From Vishniacozyma victoriae (taxonomy: Eukaryota; Basidiomycota; Tremellomycetes; Tremellales; Bulleribasidiaceae), in assembly GCA_017654735.1 (NCBI GenBank), contig JADPYG010000088.1:4960001-5024000 (forward strand): 64,000 bases of DNA, written 5' to 3'. Position 1 is the stretch's first letter. Every line of letters starts with the position of its first letter. Position numbers and translations under genes: made by a program. The notes under the pieces are model-generated. The model was given only the letters and a program-made list of their open reading frames with translations. It made no database searches and was not told the origin of the DNA. Positions 46,054 to 58,300 of this stretch are shown in pieces.

Positions 46054-47782
46054 ATGTCGGACGCTCAAGCTGTATATCGACCTTCTTCCTATTCGGACCC
46101 CGTGGACCCTTCGAGAGAAGTCGGTACCAATCCATTCACCACTCCTAATCAGTCCACACCATCAATACCCCTCGAGAACCTCAGTAGTCGTATCAATCCT
46201 CCGGAATTGGAGGTCGACCTGACAGCCCCTGAAAATGCAACTTCCCTCCCACCCGCGGATGGGGGTAAAGCAGCTTGGTTATTCTTAATAGGAGCCACTG
46301 CTATTGAGGTCCTGATCTGGGGAATCCCATTTTCGATTGGTGTTTTACATGCTTATTGGACGGATGAGTTGTTTCCGGGTAGGGGTACTGGGACTATTAC
46401 GCTGGCTGCTACTTTGCAAACTGGGTTATCTTATATGGTTGCTGCGTTGTCGGGACCGTAAGCACACCAAGTAGGGTGATGATCGAGAGCTGATGATAGG
46501 GTTTTCACTGCGTATGGGCAATGGAGGATGTGGATACAGATTGTTGGGTTGTTCATTGGATCAATGTCCATGGTCGGTGCTGCTTTTGCTACTGAAGTAA
46601 GTCATGCCTCTCTGTATAGCTAAGACCTATGAGCTCAAACACAGCCATGGCATCTCCTGGTGACAATAGGTATTTTTTACCCAGCTTTCGGAAGTGAGTT
46701 CCAACCACAATGACTTTATCCCAATTTTCACTAAACGTCTAGCGACCTACCTCCCATGCTCCACACTACTTTTCGAGTGGTTCTACGTCCGTCGTGGCCT
46801 TGCGAGCGGGATTTTATTCGCCGGAACCGGAGTTGGAGGAGCAATCTTCCCACCTCTCGTTTCGGGCATGTTGAGTCGATTCGGGTACGAAGCGACAATG
46901 GTCTCTCTCGGATTTGGGTTCCTAATTTTGGGTGGTATTTCCCTGATACCCATTAAACGACGGCTACCCTATACTCGTGGAGGTGGACGACGTCATGGAG
47001 CAGCTGGACGATTCAGCGGGCAAGGAAAGATCTTGTCTTCCAAGCCGATGCTGGTTGGAGGCTCAGTTGTGTTGTTGGTTGGTTTGGGTAATTTCATCCC
47101 CTCATTATGGATTCCAAGTACGTCCTCTAATTTACGCATGTCATAACTTATGTGAAGCTTTCGCAAATGATATGAAAATGTCACGACCTGGAGGAACGGG
47201 TTTGATCGCAATCATGAATGGTACGTCTCCCACTTGAAACCTGCTGATATCAGCGGCATCTGTACCGGGAAACGCCCTCCTCGGACATTTCACCGACCGA
47301 ATGCCAATAAATATCGCCGTATTCGCATCATCGGTCGCAGCTGCCGCATCGTGTCTATTCTTCTGGGGTTTCGGTACCCATGAAGCTGTCCTGGTAGTTT
47401 TCGCGATTCTATATGGTCTTTTTGGCCTAAGTTTCACGGCACTTTGGTTCAGGATCATTGGGGTCATTGCTCGTATGTTTCTCCCTTTCCGCAAGACATG
47501 GCTGACGGCTTAGAGGATGATCCGACTGCTCCTCAGATTATCTTTCCGATATTCGCTTTCTTGAGAGGAGTTGGGAATATCACGTCTGGACCTATCTCTG
47601 ATGCTTTGCTAAAACTCGACACGCTCAGAGGTGGAGCTGGGGCGTATGGATTCCGGAATTATGTGAGCACTCATTTTGCGGGACATGGAGCTGACGTCTA
47701 GGGAATCCTGATCATGTTTACCGGAGTATCCATTTTCAGCGGGGGTGTAATGGGACTCTTCCTACGTGAAAAGCGGTCGTAA
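46054..47782 (+). CDS. MFS transporter, monocarboxylate (MCT/SLC16)-like
   Basis: The ATG at 46054 follows aaaatg. A long hydrophilic N-tail precedes GGKAAWLFLIGATAIEVLIWG, the MCT-type opening helix (D/G-G-x-x-W). Further helices have GIFYPAFGATYLPCSTLLFEWFYVRRGLASGILFAGTGVGG (split by an intron at the start), SLIPIKRRLP and a late block with GFRNYGILIMFTGVSIFSGG. There is a short C-tail REKRS. Such proteins move carboxylates or related solutes through the plasma membrane; the substrate is unknown. It is divergent from the amino acid permease. Confidence 0.88.
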
Positions 47783-47833
47783 CGAACAACCTTCACATAA
47801 ATGGTCCACAGACGCGATATGACATACATGTAA

Positions 47834-48586
47834 TTAAGCCCTAGCAACATTCTCAGTAGTCCCATCCGCATTAATCTTTTTGATAACCCTAGCAGGATTC
47901 CCCACAGCCACACACCTATCCGGAATGTCTTTCGTAACCACACTTCCAGCTCCAACTGTTACTCCATCCCCAATAGTAACCCCTGGTACGACAATGACAC
48001 CTCCCCCGAGCCAGCAGTCTTTTCCTATCCTGATTGTTTTAGCCCATTCAGCTCCGCTTAATCCGTTTCGTTCTTCTGGTGAGATGGGGTGGGCGGGGGT
48101 GTAAAGCTGGCAATTGGCACCTAGCATTGATCGGTCTCCGATGTGGACTGCATGTCAGCTTCTCCTTGTTGGGTCATGCCATGTCAGAAGTAGGACGTAC
48201 TCTCATTGACATCGATAAACTGGGCATTGGGTCCAACGTAAATATCATAACCAAGATTCAATGTATAGCCCTTCAGATCAGCAGACGTATATCGAGAGCA
48301 CAGGCAGACTTACATATTCAAAAGTGAAAGGGGGTATGATATGGGTATTCTGAGGCTTGCCCTCGGGTTTCCTCATGGTAGCCATAGCAGCCAACAATTC
48401 CTGCCTCTTCTCCCCAGACCTCTCGGCATTGTATTCAAACATCTTGACTGCCTGTGCTTCTCGGATTCGACATAGGTACTTGTCAACCGCGAGATATGGT
48501 TTACCAGCCAACATGATTTTGAGCTGTTCTTGGTCTTCGCCCTCAATAGGGGCTGGCCAGGCGGATACGTCGATAGAGTCGGTCAT
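47834..48586 (-). CDS. Maltose/galactoside O-acetyltransferase-like enzyme
   Basis: Three exons. The N-terminal Mac-type segment reads KIMLAGKPYLAVDKYLCRIREAQAVKMFEYNA, then a left-handed beta-helix of hexapeptide repeats: YDIYVGPNAQFIDVNE, HIGDRSMLGANCQLYTPAHPISPEERN (catalytic His), GKDCWLGGGVIVVPGVTIGDGVTVGAGSVVTKDIP and GNPARVIKKI. This is the LacA/Maa/NodL class, which moves acetyl from acetyl-CoA to sugars as a trimer. Fungal members are often of bacterial origin, but the introns here fit the host pattern. The stop lies 51 bp from the MCT-like gene stop (convergent). Confidence 0.92.
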
Positions 48587-49102
48587 TATTTAGATAGGAG
48601 AAGGCTGAAAGTGCGTGTAGGACGAGTAGTGTCGAGGTGGTTGATACTTTTGTATCAAGAGTCGCGCTTTGGCGGTTGCCATCCTCCTTTTCAATTGACA
48701 CCTGCCCCTATGGTCTCAGAGCGCGCTGGCGCCATGAATGTCGGAGGCGCTCCGACTTCGGGGAATCCCTTGGCATTCTTCCGCCGATTCTCCGATCCGA
48801 CTCTGCGTGATGGTAGCTCACGTGCTGCATGCATCATGTACTTTACTGGGCAATGGCATCTTCCTGCTTGTATGATGCAGGACATCGTAGGGTAGGGCTA
48901 ATGGTGAAGGGGTATGCATGCGAGGACCTTGAGCCAAAGTGATGCCTCCAACCAATGTATGACGTGTCATTATTTCTGACTCTGAGGTGATGGTGGACGC
49001 GACGCGGTGGTGAATCAATCATGTTGAACAGATTCTCTTCCTTCTCACTTTATCTCACCTCTTCTCATTCATATACACCTCTGAACATCCAGCCAGAACA
49101 GC
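48587..49102. promoter_or_regulatory. Divergent intergenic region: acetyltransferase / Pob3
   Basis: 516 bp with both promoters; a pyrimidine-rich stretch lies directly before the Pob3 start (49030-49065). No other motif assigned. Confidence 0.45.
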
Positions 49103-51329
49103 ATGGCGACCAACAAGAATACTTTCGATAACAGTGAGCTCCGAACTACTCATCGCCTGACACGAGCTGATGATAGTCTTCCTGAATGATTCGCCAAATT
49201 TAGGAAGTGAGTCTCGTAGCTAGTGGCATCGGCCGGGCTATCGTGCACTATAGGCAACATGAAAGGTATCCGAACTGACAAATAGAAATCCGATTCAATA
49301 CCGCAGGATTCGGGTTCAAAGAGTATGAAGCAACAGCTCATAGTCTGCACGATGGCTACAACATCAAGCATGCAACTTGGACAAGGTCAGCATCTTCATG
49401 ATCCACACACTACAAGCTGACGCGTACAGAGTAGCTAGAGGCTTTCAACTCCGTTTCGACATGAAGAATGAACCGTTCAGGCTGTCGTATGAGGGGTTCA
49501 GGCGTGAGGTAAGCTGTTTCCCGAGTTTCCGAGACCATTCTGGCTGACTGGACAGAATCTTGACGAGATCAAGAAGATACTGGATGAATTCTTTGGACTG
49601 AAGCTGGAGATAAGGGATGTCAGTCTTAGGGGATACAATTGGGGAAAGGCAGCCGTCGAAAGTGAGCTAGCGGTAGTAATATGAAGCATAGCTGATGATC
49701 CAGGTCAAGAACTAAAGTTCTCGATACAGGGTAAACCATCTTTCGAGCTTCCCCTCTCCCAGGTCGCCAACTCGAATATTGCCGGCAAGAATGAGGTCGC
49801 GCTAGAATTCAACCCGCCCAAACCATCCGCACCAGACTCGAAAGACCTATCCAAGAGACCACCTGATGATCTCGTCGAAATTCGATTCTACGTGCCAGGA
49901 TCCTCTATCCTTCCTAAAGGATCAGATGCTGGAAGTGATGCAGAGGATGAAGTTGAGGAGGACGATGAAGGAAATGAGATCAGTGCGGCGGAAGCGATGC
50001 ACAACAAGATCAAGGAGAAGGCCAAGATTGGGACTGTTCTCGGCAAGAGTATCTGTATCTTTGAAGATGCCCTCATTCTCACACCGAGGTACGTACATGT
50101 TGAGATGTTCGTGGGACGTGCTGACGAGACAGAGGACGATACTCGCTCGACTTTTACAACGACTCGATACGACTTATCGGTAAATCAACAGACTACCGAG
50201 TCCCATTTACGTCCATTCACCGAATCTTCCTCCTTCCCAAACTCGACGATCTACATGTTCAGCTCGTACTCGGACTCGACCCACCCATCCGTCAAGGAGC
50301 TACAAGATATCCATTCCTCGTGGCACAGTGGCCAAAGGATGAGGAAATTGACGCGGAACTGATACTTTCGGAGTAGGTCCGCCGGCTAGAGCTAATGCTG
50401 ACAATCCAGCGAGGACAAGGTGAATCACCCGGATCTACAAGAGAGATACGAAGCACCCACATTCCAAGTTGTCTCGAGGGTACTCAAGTCTTTGACGGGG
50501 AAGAAGGTTACTCCACCTGGCAGTTTCCGAAAGTGAGTCCAAACTCCAACTCATAGCTGATCATCAGTGCACAAGGTCTTAACGGTATCAAGGCCAATGT
50601 GAAAGCTATTCAGGGAGAAGTATACTTTTTGGACAAGGGTTTGCTCTTCATAGCAAAACAGCCTATCCTGATCGACTTCTCCAAGACGGAATCCATCGCC
50701 TTTTCACGGTGAGCCTCTTTGTCAGAATCATGAGTCTCCCTAATCATTCAGTGTGGGAGGGGGAGTTGCTTCAGCAAGAACATTCGATATGCGAGTCGTC
50801 TCCAAGACCGATAACGTCGATCACGTATTTTCAGCCATCAGCAAAGAGGAAGTTCAACCCATCTCGACATTCCTCCAGAGCAAGAATGTCAGGCTAAAGA
50901 ATGAAATGGAAGAGGTCATGGATATTGAGCCCATCAGTGATGATGACGAGGAGGATGACGATGTATCCATCCCATCAGAGGACGAGAGACCAAAGAAGAG
51001 CAAGGACAAGATCGGCAAGAAACCCGCTCGAGCCAATGATGATGATGACGAGTCTGGTACGTCTTTTTCGAACCCTTCATGAGCCAGCTGACAAAGCAGA
51101 GGACGAATCATTCGCCGGATCCTCATCAGATGGTGGATCCCCATCAGAATCTGATTCAGGCGACGAATCCGACGGCGGCGCTTCCGACGCAAGTGATCCA
51201 ATGATGGATGAATTGAAGAAGAAGCAAGCTGCTAAGAAGGCAAAGAAGGGCGGTAAAGCAGTGGATAGCGATACGGACAAGCCACCCAAGAAGAAGGCTA
51301 AAAAGGAAGAATCCGATGATGATGAGTAG
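49103..51329 (+). CDS. POB3: FACT complex subunit Pob3/SSRP1
   Basis: A many-exon gene. The N-terminal segment (NKNTFDN, IFLNDSPNLGR, KIRFNTAGFGFKEYE) and the SSRP1 domain (EVALEFNPPK, DDLVEIRFYVPG) are clear. The tandem PH (Rtt106-like) part includes GKSTDYRVPFTSIHRIFLLPK and AQGLNGIKANVKAIQGEVYFLDKGLLFI. It ends with a long acidic tract followed by a Lys-rich tail (KKKAKKEESDDDE). There is no HMG box, as in budding yeast Pob3. It pairs with Spt16 to reorganise nucleosomes in transcription and replication in the nucleus. Confidence 0.95.
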
Positions 51330-51479
51330 AATATCCAGACTGTAGAAACGTGTCGAGGAATACCTGTGCCTGTTTAAGGTTCCGGTTCCGAGATCTAGGG
51401 AACGTATGTATAGTGACTTACTGCCATCAATTTGGGAAATGTCTCATCCTTATTTGTGACTTCTCAACGTACATGTAAC

Positions 51480-54243
51480 ATGACCGAACGACATACGGAC
51501 GAAGAGCCGCTTCGCACGCGTCAGGAAGGAGCTGTGTCCTCCAGGGGTGGCTTCGAGGAGACATCGGATGATACTCGCATCCATCCCACGGAGGCTAGTA
51601 ACCGTAAAATTGATGCCGAGATGACCGAGAAACAACCAGGACAAGAAGCGACATCACCCGACCGACCACATCCACCTTCATCGATACGCTCACGACTCTC
51701 CAGACGGTCGACAGGTGAGAAAGGGAGCGAGAATACAGGTTCGGCGGAAAAAGCAGTTCGGGATCAAGTAGAGGAAGAAGGTTTGATTAGACGAACACCA
51801 TTATATAGGTATCCAATCCCCGGGAGGGCGGACAGATGGCATGCGGAAGTAGATACTCCTTCTCAATGGACTTCTTTGTTTTATGGTACGTAGCGTTGCG
51901 CTTGGTGTGGCTGATGGGTAGATTTGGTGGTGGTTGCTGTTTTGACTGTTTTTGGATTGACTCATGATCTATCTCGTCCTGGTGCTATTCCCATTTTCCT
52001 AGGGTGAGTCAATATTCCAAGATGTCCGAAACCTACCAGAAACTACTCGGGGGTGGTGCTCTGTCCTTATTCAACCATATTTCTGGATGATCCGATCTCA
52101 ACGAAGGCTGCAGGGGCCTAACGAGAAAGAAGGACACCTCCCAAAGCCCTATACTTCGTCTACGCTGCCGTCTACGATCCCCATCTTCGTCCGGAATTCC
52201 TGACCGCCTCTAGGAGTGTACCTCGCTGATAGCACAGATATTTCACGGTGATCTACTGGGTATGGGTATCCCAAGTATTCTACGACATCCGCTATGAAGG
52301 TATGTCACCGTTGGAAATATAGCTGACCCTCAGCCGAAGATGGCGTCCATCGGCTCTTCAAGTTCATTCAAGTCTGTCTGTTCCTATACATAGGGGCTGC
52401 TAGTGGGAATTGGGATCCAGGGAATATCCAGACGGCTCAATCTTCGGGTTTGGTTGGTGAAGAAGCGGCTAATACTGGTACGTCTGCGTATGGGAGTGTG
52501 CTGTTGATCAGAGGACGCCGAAGAGAGTTTCAAGACTATCGTTATTGCTTTCATGCTTTCCCGAGCTCAGTTGGCCGTTCAATATCTTATCTGTACGTAT
52601 ACGCAGAATGGCCTAGAAGAGAGCTGACTGTCAGGTGCTTTGGTAGGACGGAAAGCGAAACGTGATGTCGCTTGTCACTGGGTCTCATTCGGTACCCTCA
52701 TCTTATCATGCGGTCTCAATATCGCAGCAGCTACCATCGCCTCTCGTTCTACCGGCCTTGTGGCGTTGAGAGTAGGTGACATCCTTCATTCGAAAACGCT
52801 TACTGATGAGCAGTTGATATTCCTCTACGGGTCCATCCTCCTCGAGTTGGTTATGACTACGACTCAGGTCGTCCGGGATTCACATGTCAAAGGGCCAACG
52901 GAGAAAGTCGGGGATCGATATGGGTCTTTTGCTTTGATCATCCTGTGAGACTTCACCCGTGTGTCTCAAGTGAAAATCCTGATCTCCAGGGGTGATGGTC
53001 TGCTAAACATCGTTCGAGCATTCAACAAGGCTATTGCGGGACTGTCGGATCGAGATACCGCCACGTACGCCCAGGCATTCATGGGTAAGTCTCATTTATC
53101 CTGATGACCAAACTGATCATCGCAGCTATCCTGATAGTGTACTTACTATGGTCGTTCCTGTGCTCCAGATTCGACAAAAGTGCAAAGGTCACCGATCGAA
53201 ATGTCAAATTATGGGAATTACTTCATTTCCCACTCAGCTTCGGGCTTCTCCTCCTGCTTGGAGCTATCGTCGTAGGTGCATCCCTGCCATCTCAACAAGG
53301 ACTCTGATCAAGTAGAATGTGGTCCTGGTCATAGCAAATGGTACAGGAACGGTACTCGTCCTAGAGGGCTGGACAGATGCCGCTGAAAAAGTTCAAAACG
53401 GCGGAACACTCAGTCGCCTCGAGGTCAGGAACCTTGGGAGGTACCTGTACAAGCTCCAGCTCGACCCCGATTGGGATGTCCAGCTTGCTCGACTTGGTGC
53501 ACTCTGGAATCAGACGAATCCACCTCGTTCGTCACCCCGCACTATCTTGGATCTGCTGACAGGATAGAAAGCCCTGACCTGATCAACCTGCAATACCTTG
53601 GTCAGATCGCTATTACGTCTTTCCGTCTTTATGCTCTGGAAGTCCCCGATGAGACTTATAATACCTATCAGGACTTGGCCGCTGTCAACACGACTACAGT
53701 TGGTACAGGGGCAGTGGACCAGCAGCTCATTCTGGAAGCGTTCAATAATGTAACTCAGATCATCAATGAGCCTTTCACATTGGCTCTCACCGGGACACTA
53801 TGGCTCTATCCCACCGCCGTGGGTAGCATTCTATCCATGAAACGACTCTTACTGACAAACAGGGAATCATTCTCATCCTCTGCGCGTCCAGAACGATCCT
53901 CTGGAATCCAGCGTATCAATCCCTAGGCCACCGCATCATCCTCTACTTCCAAATCGCTGCTGGCATATGTGTCTCCCTCCTTGGCCTACTCGACATTGGC
54001 AGGAAAGAAGTGGACTTGGCCTTATACAGCAGCAACGGAGATGGCGGAGCACCGATGTACATCCTGGTTCTATATGAGGTACCGCTCGTAATCGTTAGTG
54101 GGGTTTATGCTATTGTCTTCCTTGGACCGGTTTGTGTTCAGGAATGGTTACATCGCAGCAGGGGTGGGATTTATGTGGGAGAGGAAAAAGGGTGGATCAG
54201 TAGAGTCAAGAGTCGGATAGGGAGGAATCAGGAGATTGCTTAG
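51480..54243 (+). CDS. LtrA-domain (bacterial low-temperature-requirement A) membrane protein
   Basis: The ATG at 51480 is the first good start after the Pob3 stop. A hydrophilic, Glu/Arg-rich N-tail of about 115 residues precedes WTSLFYDLVVVAVLTVFG, the LtrA hallmark (E/S-LF-x-DL-V-V). Then come YFTVIYWVWVSQVFYDIRYEAEDG and many further hydrophobic spans, with a C-terminal block ending SRIGRNQEIA. Family members occur in bacteria and fungi; the function is unknown beyond a link to low-temperature growth in Listeria. Intron 2 (52004-52237, 234 nt) is about five times the window norm. Confidence 0.85.
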
Positions 54244-54313
54244 ATGGGTATGATGTTGATCTTGTACCGGTAGTGCATTGTATGGCTTTCCATGACACTA
54301 CTTTGTGAAGGAC

Positions 54314-55121
54314 TTACTCAGGCCAATGGGATTCCAGCTCCGCCTTTACTTTTCTGATACACTTCCGACAACTCCTCGTATTTTCTCTGAATCTCTTTAA
54401 TCCTCTCCAACAGCTTCGCCTTCTCCTCATCATCAATCTTTTCCAACAAATCATCAACCCCAGCAGAAGTGAAGAAAGCGTTAGTTCGGTTATACAGTTC
54501 TCTCTTCTTGTATCCTTCTTCGGATTCACCTTCTACTGGTACTTTGTACACCTTGAATGAGCATCACAACTAGAGAAGATAGAGATATACTCACCTCCTG
54601 AAGAATCTTGATATCGTGTGGAATCGCGAATGCATCCCTTGTCTGGGCGTATGAGAAGAGGTAATAGAAGTTATCGAATCCTGACCATGTGATACCAGAT
54701 AGGCCTTGGAATCAGTTCCTACTCCATAGAGTCATATAACACTCACACAGAGAGCATGGTTCATGGGTTGCAAAGAAGATGCAATCCTTTTCCCTTGGTC
54801 TGACCGCTTGGGGAATAGCGTAGAATTGCTGGATACAGCTTATTTCCCCATGCTATCTCATCAGCTCATTTTCGATGCATCTTCGAGGCGACACTTGGTG
54901 CAAGGGGTATCACTCACCAACAATGGCGACTGGGTCTCCTGGTTGGTAGCAGCAATGACGATACTGAGGTCGTCTTTTCGCAAGATAGCGGCTCCAAAAA
55001 CTTTGTTCCCACCAGCAACTCCAATAGCAGTCAGGGGTATGATGCCATGTTCGATGGTTTGCAAGAATGTCGAGACTAGTTTTGAGGACGTGTGTCCTCC
55101 TGGGATAGTAGTTGCTGCCAT
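54314..55121 (-). CDS. CMP/dCMP-type (cytidine/guanine-like) deaminase
   Basis: Starts at the ATG at 55121 (MAATTIPGG). The zinc site is complete: HGEISCIQQF (His ligand and catalytic Glu) and THEPCSLCLSG (two Cys ligands). Between them lies KDCIFFAT. The C-terminal part has a charged helix ending KSKGGAGIPLA, which is outside the fold. The family takes ammonia off a nucleobase or nucleoside; whether it acts on cytosine, guanine or another base cannot be told from sequence. A tRNA-adenosine deaminase would show a different surround. It lies head to tail with the 3' end of the histidine kinase. Confidence 0.85.
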
Positions 55122-55346
55122 GGTGAAGAGCAAGAGGGTGAAGAAGATGGGGAAAAGGCAAACCATATGGTCCGGCCTTATCGGCGGAGTACACAACGGA
55201 CGATAAGATAAGCCGCAATTTGTGATTGGTCGCAGTCCTACTTCATCATGCAGAAATAGAAGTATCTGCTTGTTCTATGAAATACATCATGTATGATTTC
55301 CGACACTATGAATGGGTACGATTACAAAAATATGCTAAGGAAACCG

Positions 55347-58300
55347 CTATTCTACATTATTGTTCATATCTCGACGACCACTCGTTGCATTACTACCGGT
55401 CGAATTTGGGTCTGGATCTTCACCTCTATCCTGAGTGGTATCGATAAGTTCATTGCGATGACGGAATTGATGAGCGGAAGTAAGGGTCGTTTCGAATTTT
55501 GTGATATTGAGTGGTTTAGAGAGGTAAGTGAAGAACCCGGCTTTCTCGCATTTATCTTGAGTAGCCTACTTGGTTAGCTGGACCCAAATGAGAGACAGGG
55601 CTAGACTTACCATATCGGCATTAGCAGTTAGGGCGACCACACAGGGTTGACCCGTCAAGGGACTCGACATGATTCGCTTCAACGAGGTATATCCATCCAT
55701 GACTGGCATTTGAATATCCATGAGGATCAAATCGTAATGAGTCTTTTCGGCCATTTCAAATCCTTCCAGACCATTCGAAGCGGATGGGATATCCTTATAG
55801 CCGAGCATTTCGAGGATCCTACGGCCGACAAGGATGTTGGTTGGATTGTCATCCACTATCAGTATATCGAGCGGTGCAGACTACTTGTCAGCCTTAATAC
55901 CAACCTAAGAGATGCGGATGACTCACGAGTGCGAGCTTCTTGTTGACCTTGTCTGCGGCACCGCGTGAACGACCTTGCATCCTCGGACGATCAACAGTCT
56001 CGGAATCGCCAGCGGGAATCAGAGCATTATAGAGCGATGCAAGCTTGATGGGTCGAGCCAGGATACTCTCTCTCTGTACAAATCAGCATTGGCCCTCAAG
56101 GCATGGAAGAGGGACATACCTTTAAATCGAAGCGTTTCATCGCGTTGGCGAGATTCATGCTATCACACATGAAGACGAATTTAGCACCTGGCTGTAATTT
56201 CCTCATTGTCTTCAAATCCTCTTCGGCAATCATACTGATGTCGATAAAGACAAAGTGGAAAGTACGCCGCGAGTTCAAACCCTCTGGGAAATTCTTTGCC
56301 AAGCTGTCTTCTAATGTAGTCTCGAATCGTACTGGCTGACAATTGAAGGCATTCAAGCTGGAACCATCAGCTGAAAAGTCAAGATCAAAGAGGATCACTC
56401 ACTTGGCCTGCAACATGGGCCACGACGGTCCAGGAGGGCAGAGGACGAAACAACTCCTGCCGATGTCAGCGATGCGACCGAGCAGATGAGTTCCGGGACA
56501 TACCTTGGCGATCGGAAGACTTCATAGCTGGTACGTGCCTGGGAGTCTCGCTCGGCCAAAAAGGTGAACGTGAAGGAACTGCCTTTCCCGTATTCCGAGG
56601 TAGCGTGACAATCTCCTCCCATCAATCTGGCCAGATCACGCGAAATGACCAGTCCGAGACCTACCTGATCAGATCACGACATCGCGATTGGTAGGAAGAC
56701 TTACCACTGCCACCATAACTTCGAGTGATACTCTCGTCAACTTGGCTGAAAGATCGGAAGAGCTTGTCCATCTTTTGCGAAGGAATACCGATCCCCTGTA
56801 CGATTAGTGACCGTCACACAAGCACCGACCATAGGAATGACTTACCGTGTCTTCTACTATCAAGGAGATGAAGACCTTGTTCTCTGGGCGCTGCTCGTGT
56901 GACCAGCGAACCGTCACTCTACCTTCCGAGGTAAATTTGATAGCATTCGACAATAGGTTCAGGAGCACCTGCTTGATTCGGAAACTATCGCCAATGAGAC
57001 CAGGTGGGTCGCTGGTAAAAGCACTTATCAAGCAGATCTCGAGACCCTTCTTCTGGGCGCCAGATGCCATCGTGTCGAGTGCAGCCTCGGTAACGTCTCG
57101 AAGTGAGAATGGGGTACGCTCAAGCGAGACTGAGCTATTCTCAAGTCGAGCGACATCGAGGACATTGTTGATCAGGCCCAGTAGATCTTCCCCACTCGAC
57201 TGAATCGTCTGCAAGTGTTCCCGTTGGACTTCAGAGAGGCCCGGTGATTCCCTTAGAACCGTTGCCAGGCCCTATTCAAGTCAGCTAAAGCCACATCGAT
57301 AAGTCTTAGGTACTCACTAGAACAGCAGACAGCGGACTTCGAAGTTCGTGACTGCACTGTGACAAGAATTGAGTCTTGGCGGCCAAGGCGTCTCGCAATT
57401 GCTTTGTCCTCTCGTCGACCTCTCGTTTCAGACGTCGAGTGAAACTCTGATTCATGGCGACCAGCGTAGCGAATGTTGCTAAACACGTAATGACTTCTCG
57501 AGCAGCAGCGGATCGAGCGCGGGGATTATCGACGATCATCGAAGACAGCAGAATGACCTGATGATTAGTAGAGTTTAGCCGAATCGGGGGTGGACTTACC
57601 CCTGCAGGTCGCCCTTGAGCCGAGATAGGAAGGCACAAGGCGGTTCTTGGTCGCTTGTTTCCATAATAGCCATCAAACCATTCGTTCGAGGTGACAGAGG
57701 AAGACGCGACTTTCGTGATTGGCTAAGCAGTCAGCGAAGAATTTCACAAAAGCCATCATCCAACATACCTTTCCAGTCAAGGCGACCTTGATCATAAGAT
57801 TGGCCGGACAATGCTTGTGGGCTTCATCATCAGTCAGAGATAAGTCACGTGTAGCAATCCTCTCGTAGGCCCCGCTTGCGACCAATCTGAAAGTACTTGG
57901 GTCCTCAGAGTCGGCAAGAGCAATAGCAGCGAAGTCCGCCCGTGTGTATTGACATAGCACCCTGAGAAGGGTAGCCATCAGGACTTGAGGGTCCTGTTCG
58001 GAGGCGAGTGCGAGAGACGACCGCATCAATCTACGTCATCAGCTGGACATTTTCACCTGGAACGTACGTGACGGTCTCTAGATTCTCCATCTTAGTCGTG
58101 TCGTCCTCTAACGATGCATCCTCCGAGGATGTGTGGGTCGCACTATCCGAGGCGTTACTGCGAAGGAGTTGTGGAGGGGCGACCGGTCCAGACTTGAACA
58201 TGTGAATCGGTGATGGGTCAGACTCGACGTGTGAGGTGATATGATCGGGCATTCGGCGCCGTAGCATTCGACAGACTCCATGTCCGCCGACCTTTCGCAG

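Noticed and set aside
47834..48586. Recent bacterial transfer of the O-acetyltransferase
   Set aside because: The family is common in bacteria, but the gene has host-type short introns and typical base use, so there is no sign of recent transfer.
50854..51289. Long antisense ORFs opposite the Pob3 tail
   Set aside because: They mirror the repetitive acidic GAT/GAC codons of the Pob3 C-terminus; the antisense product is a low-complexity shadow.
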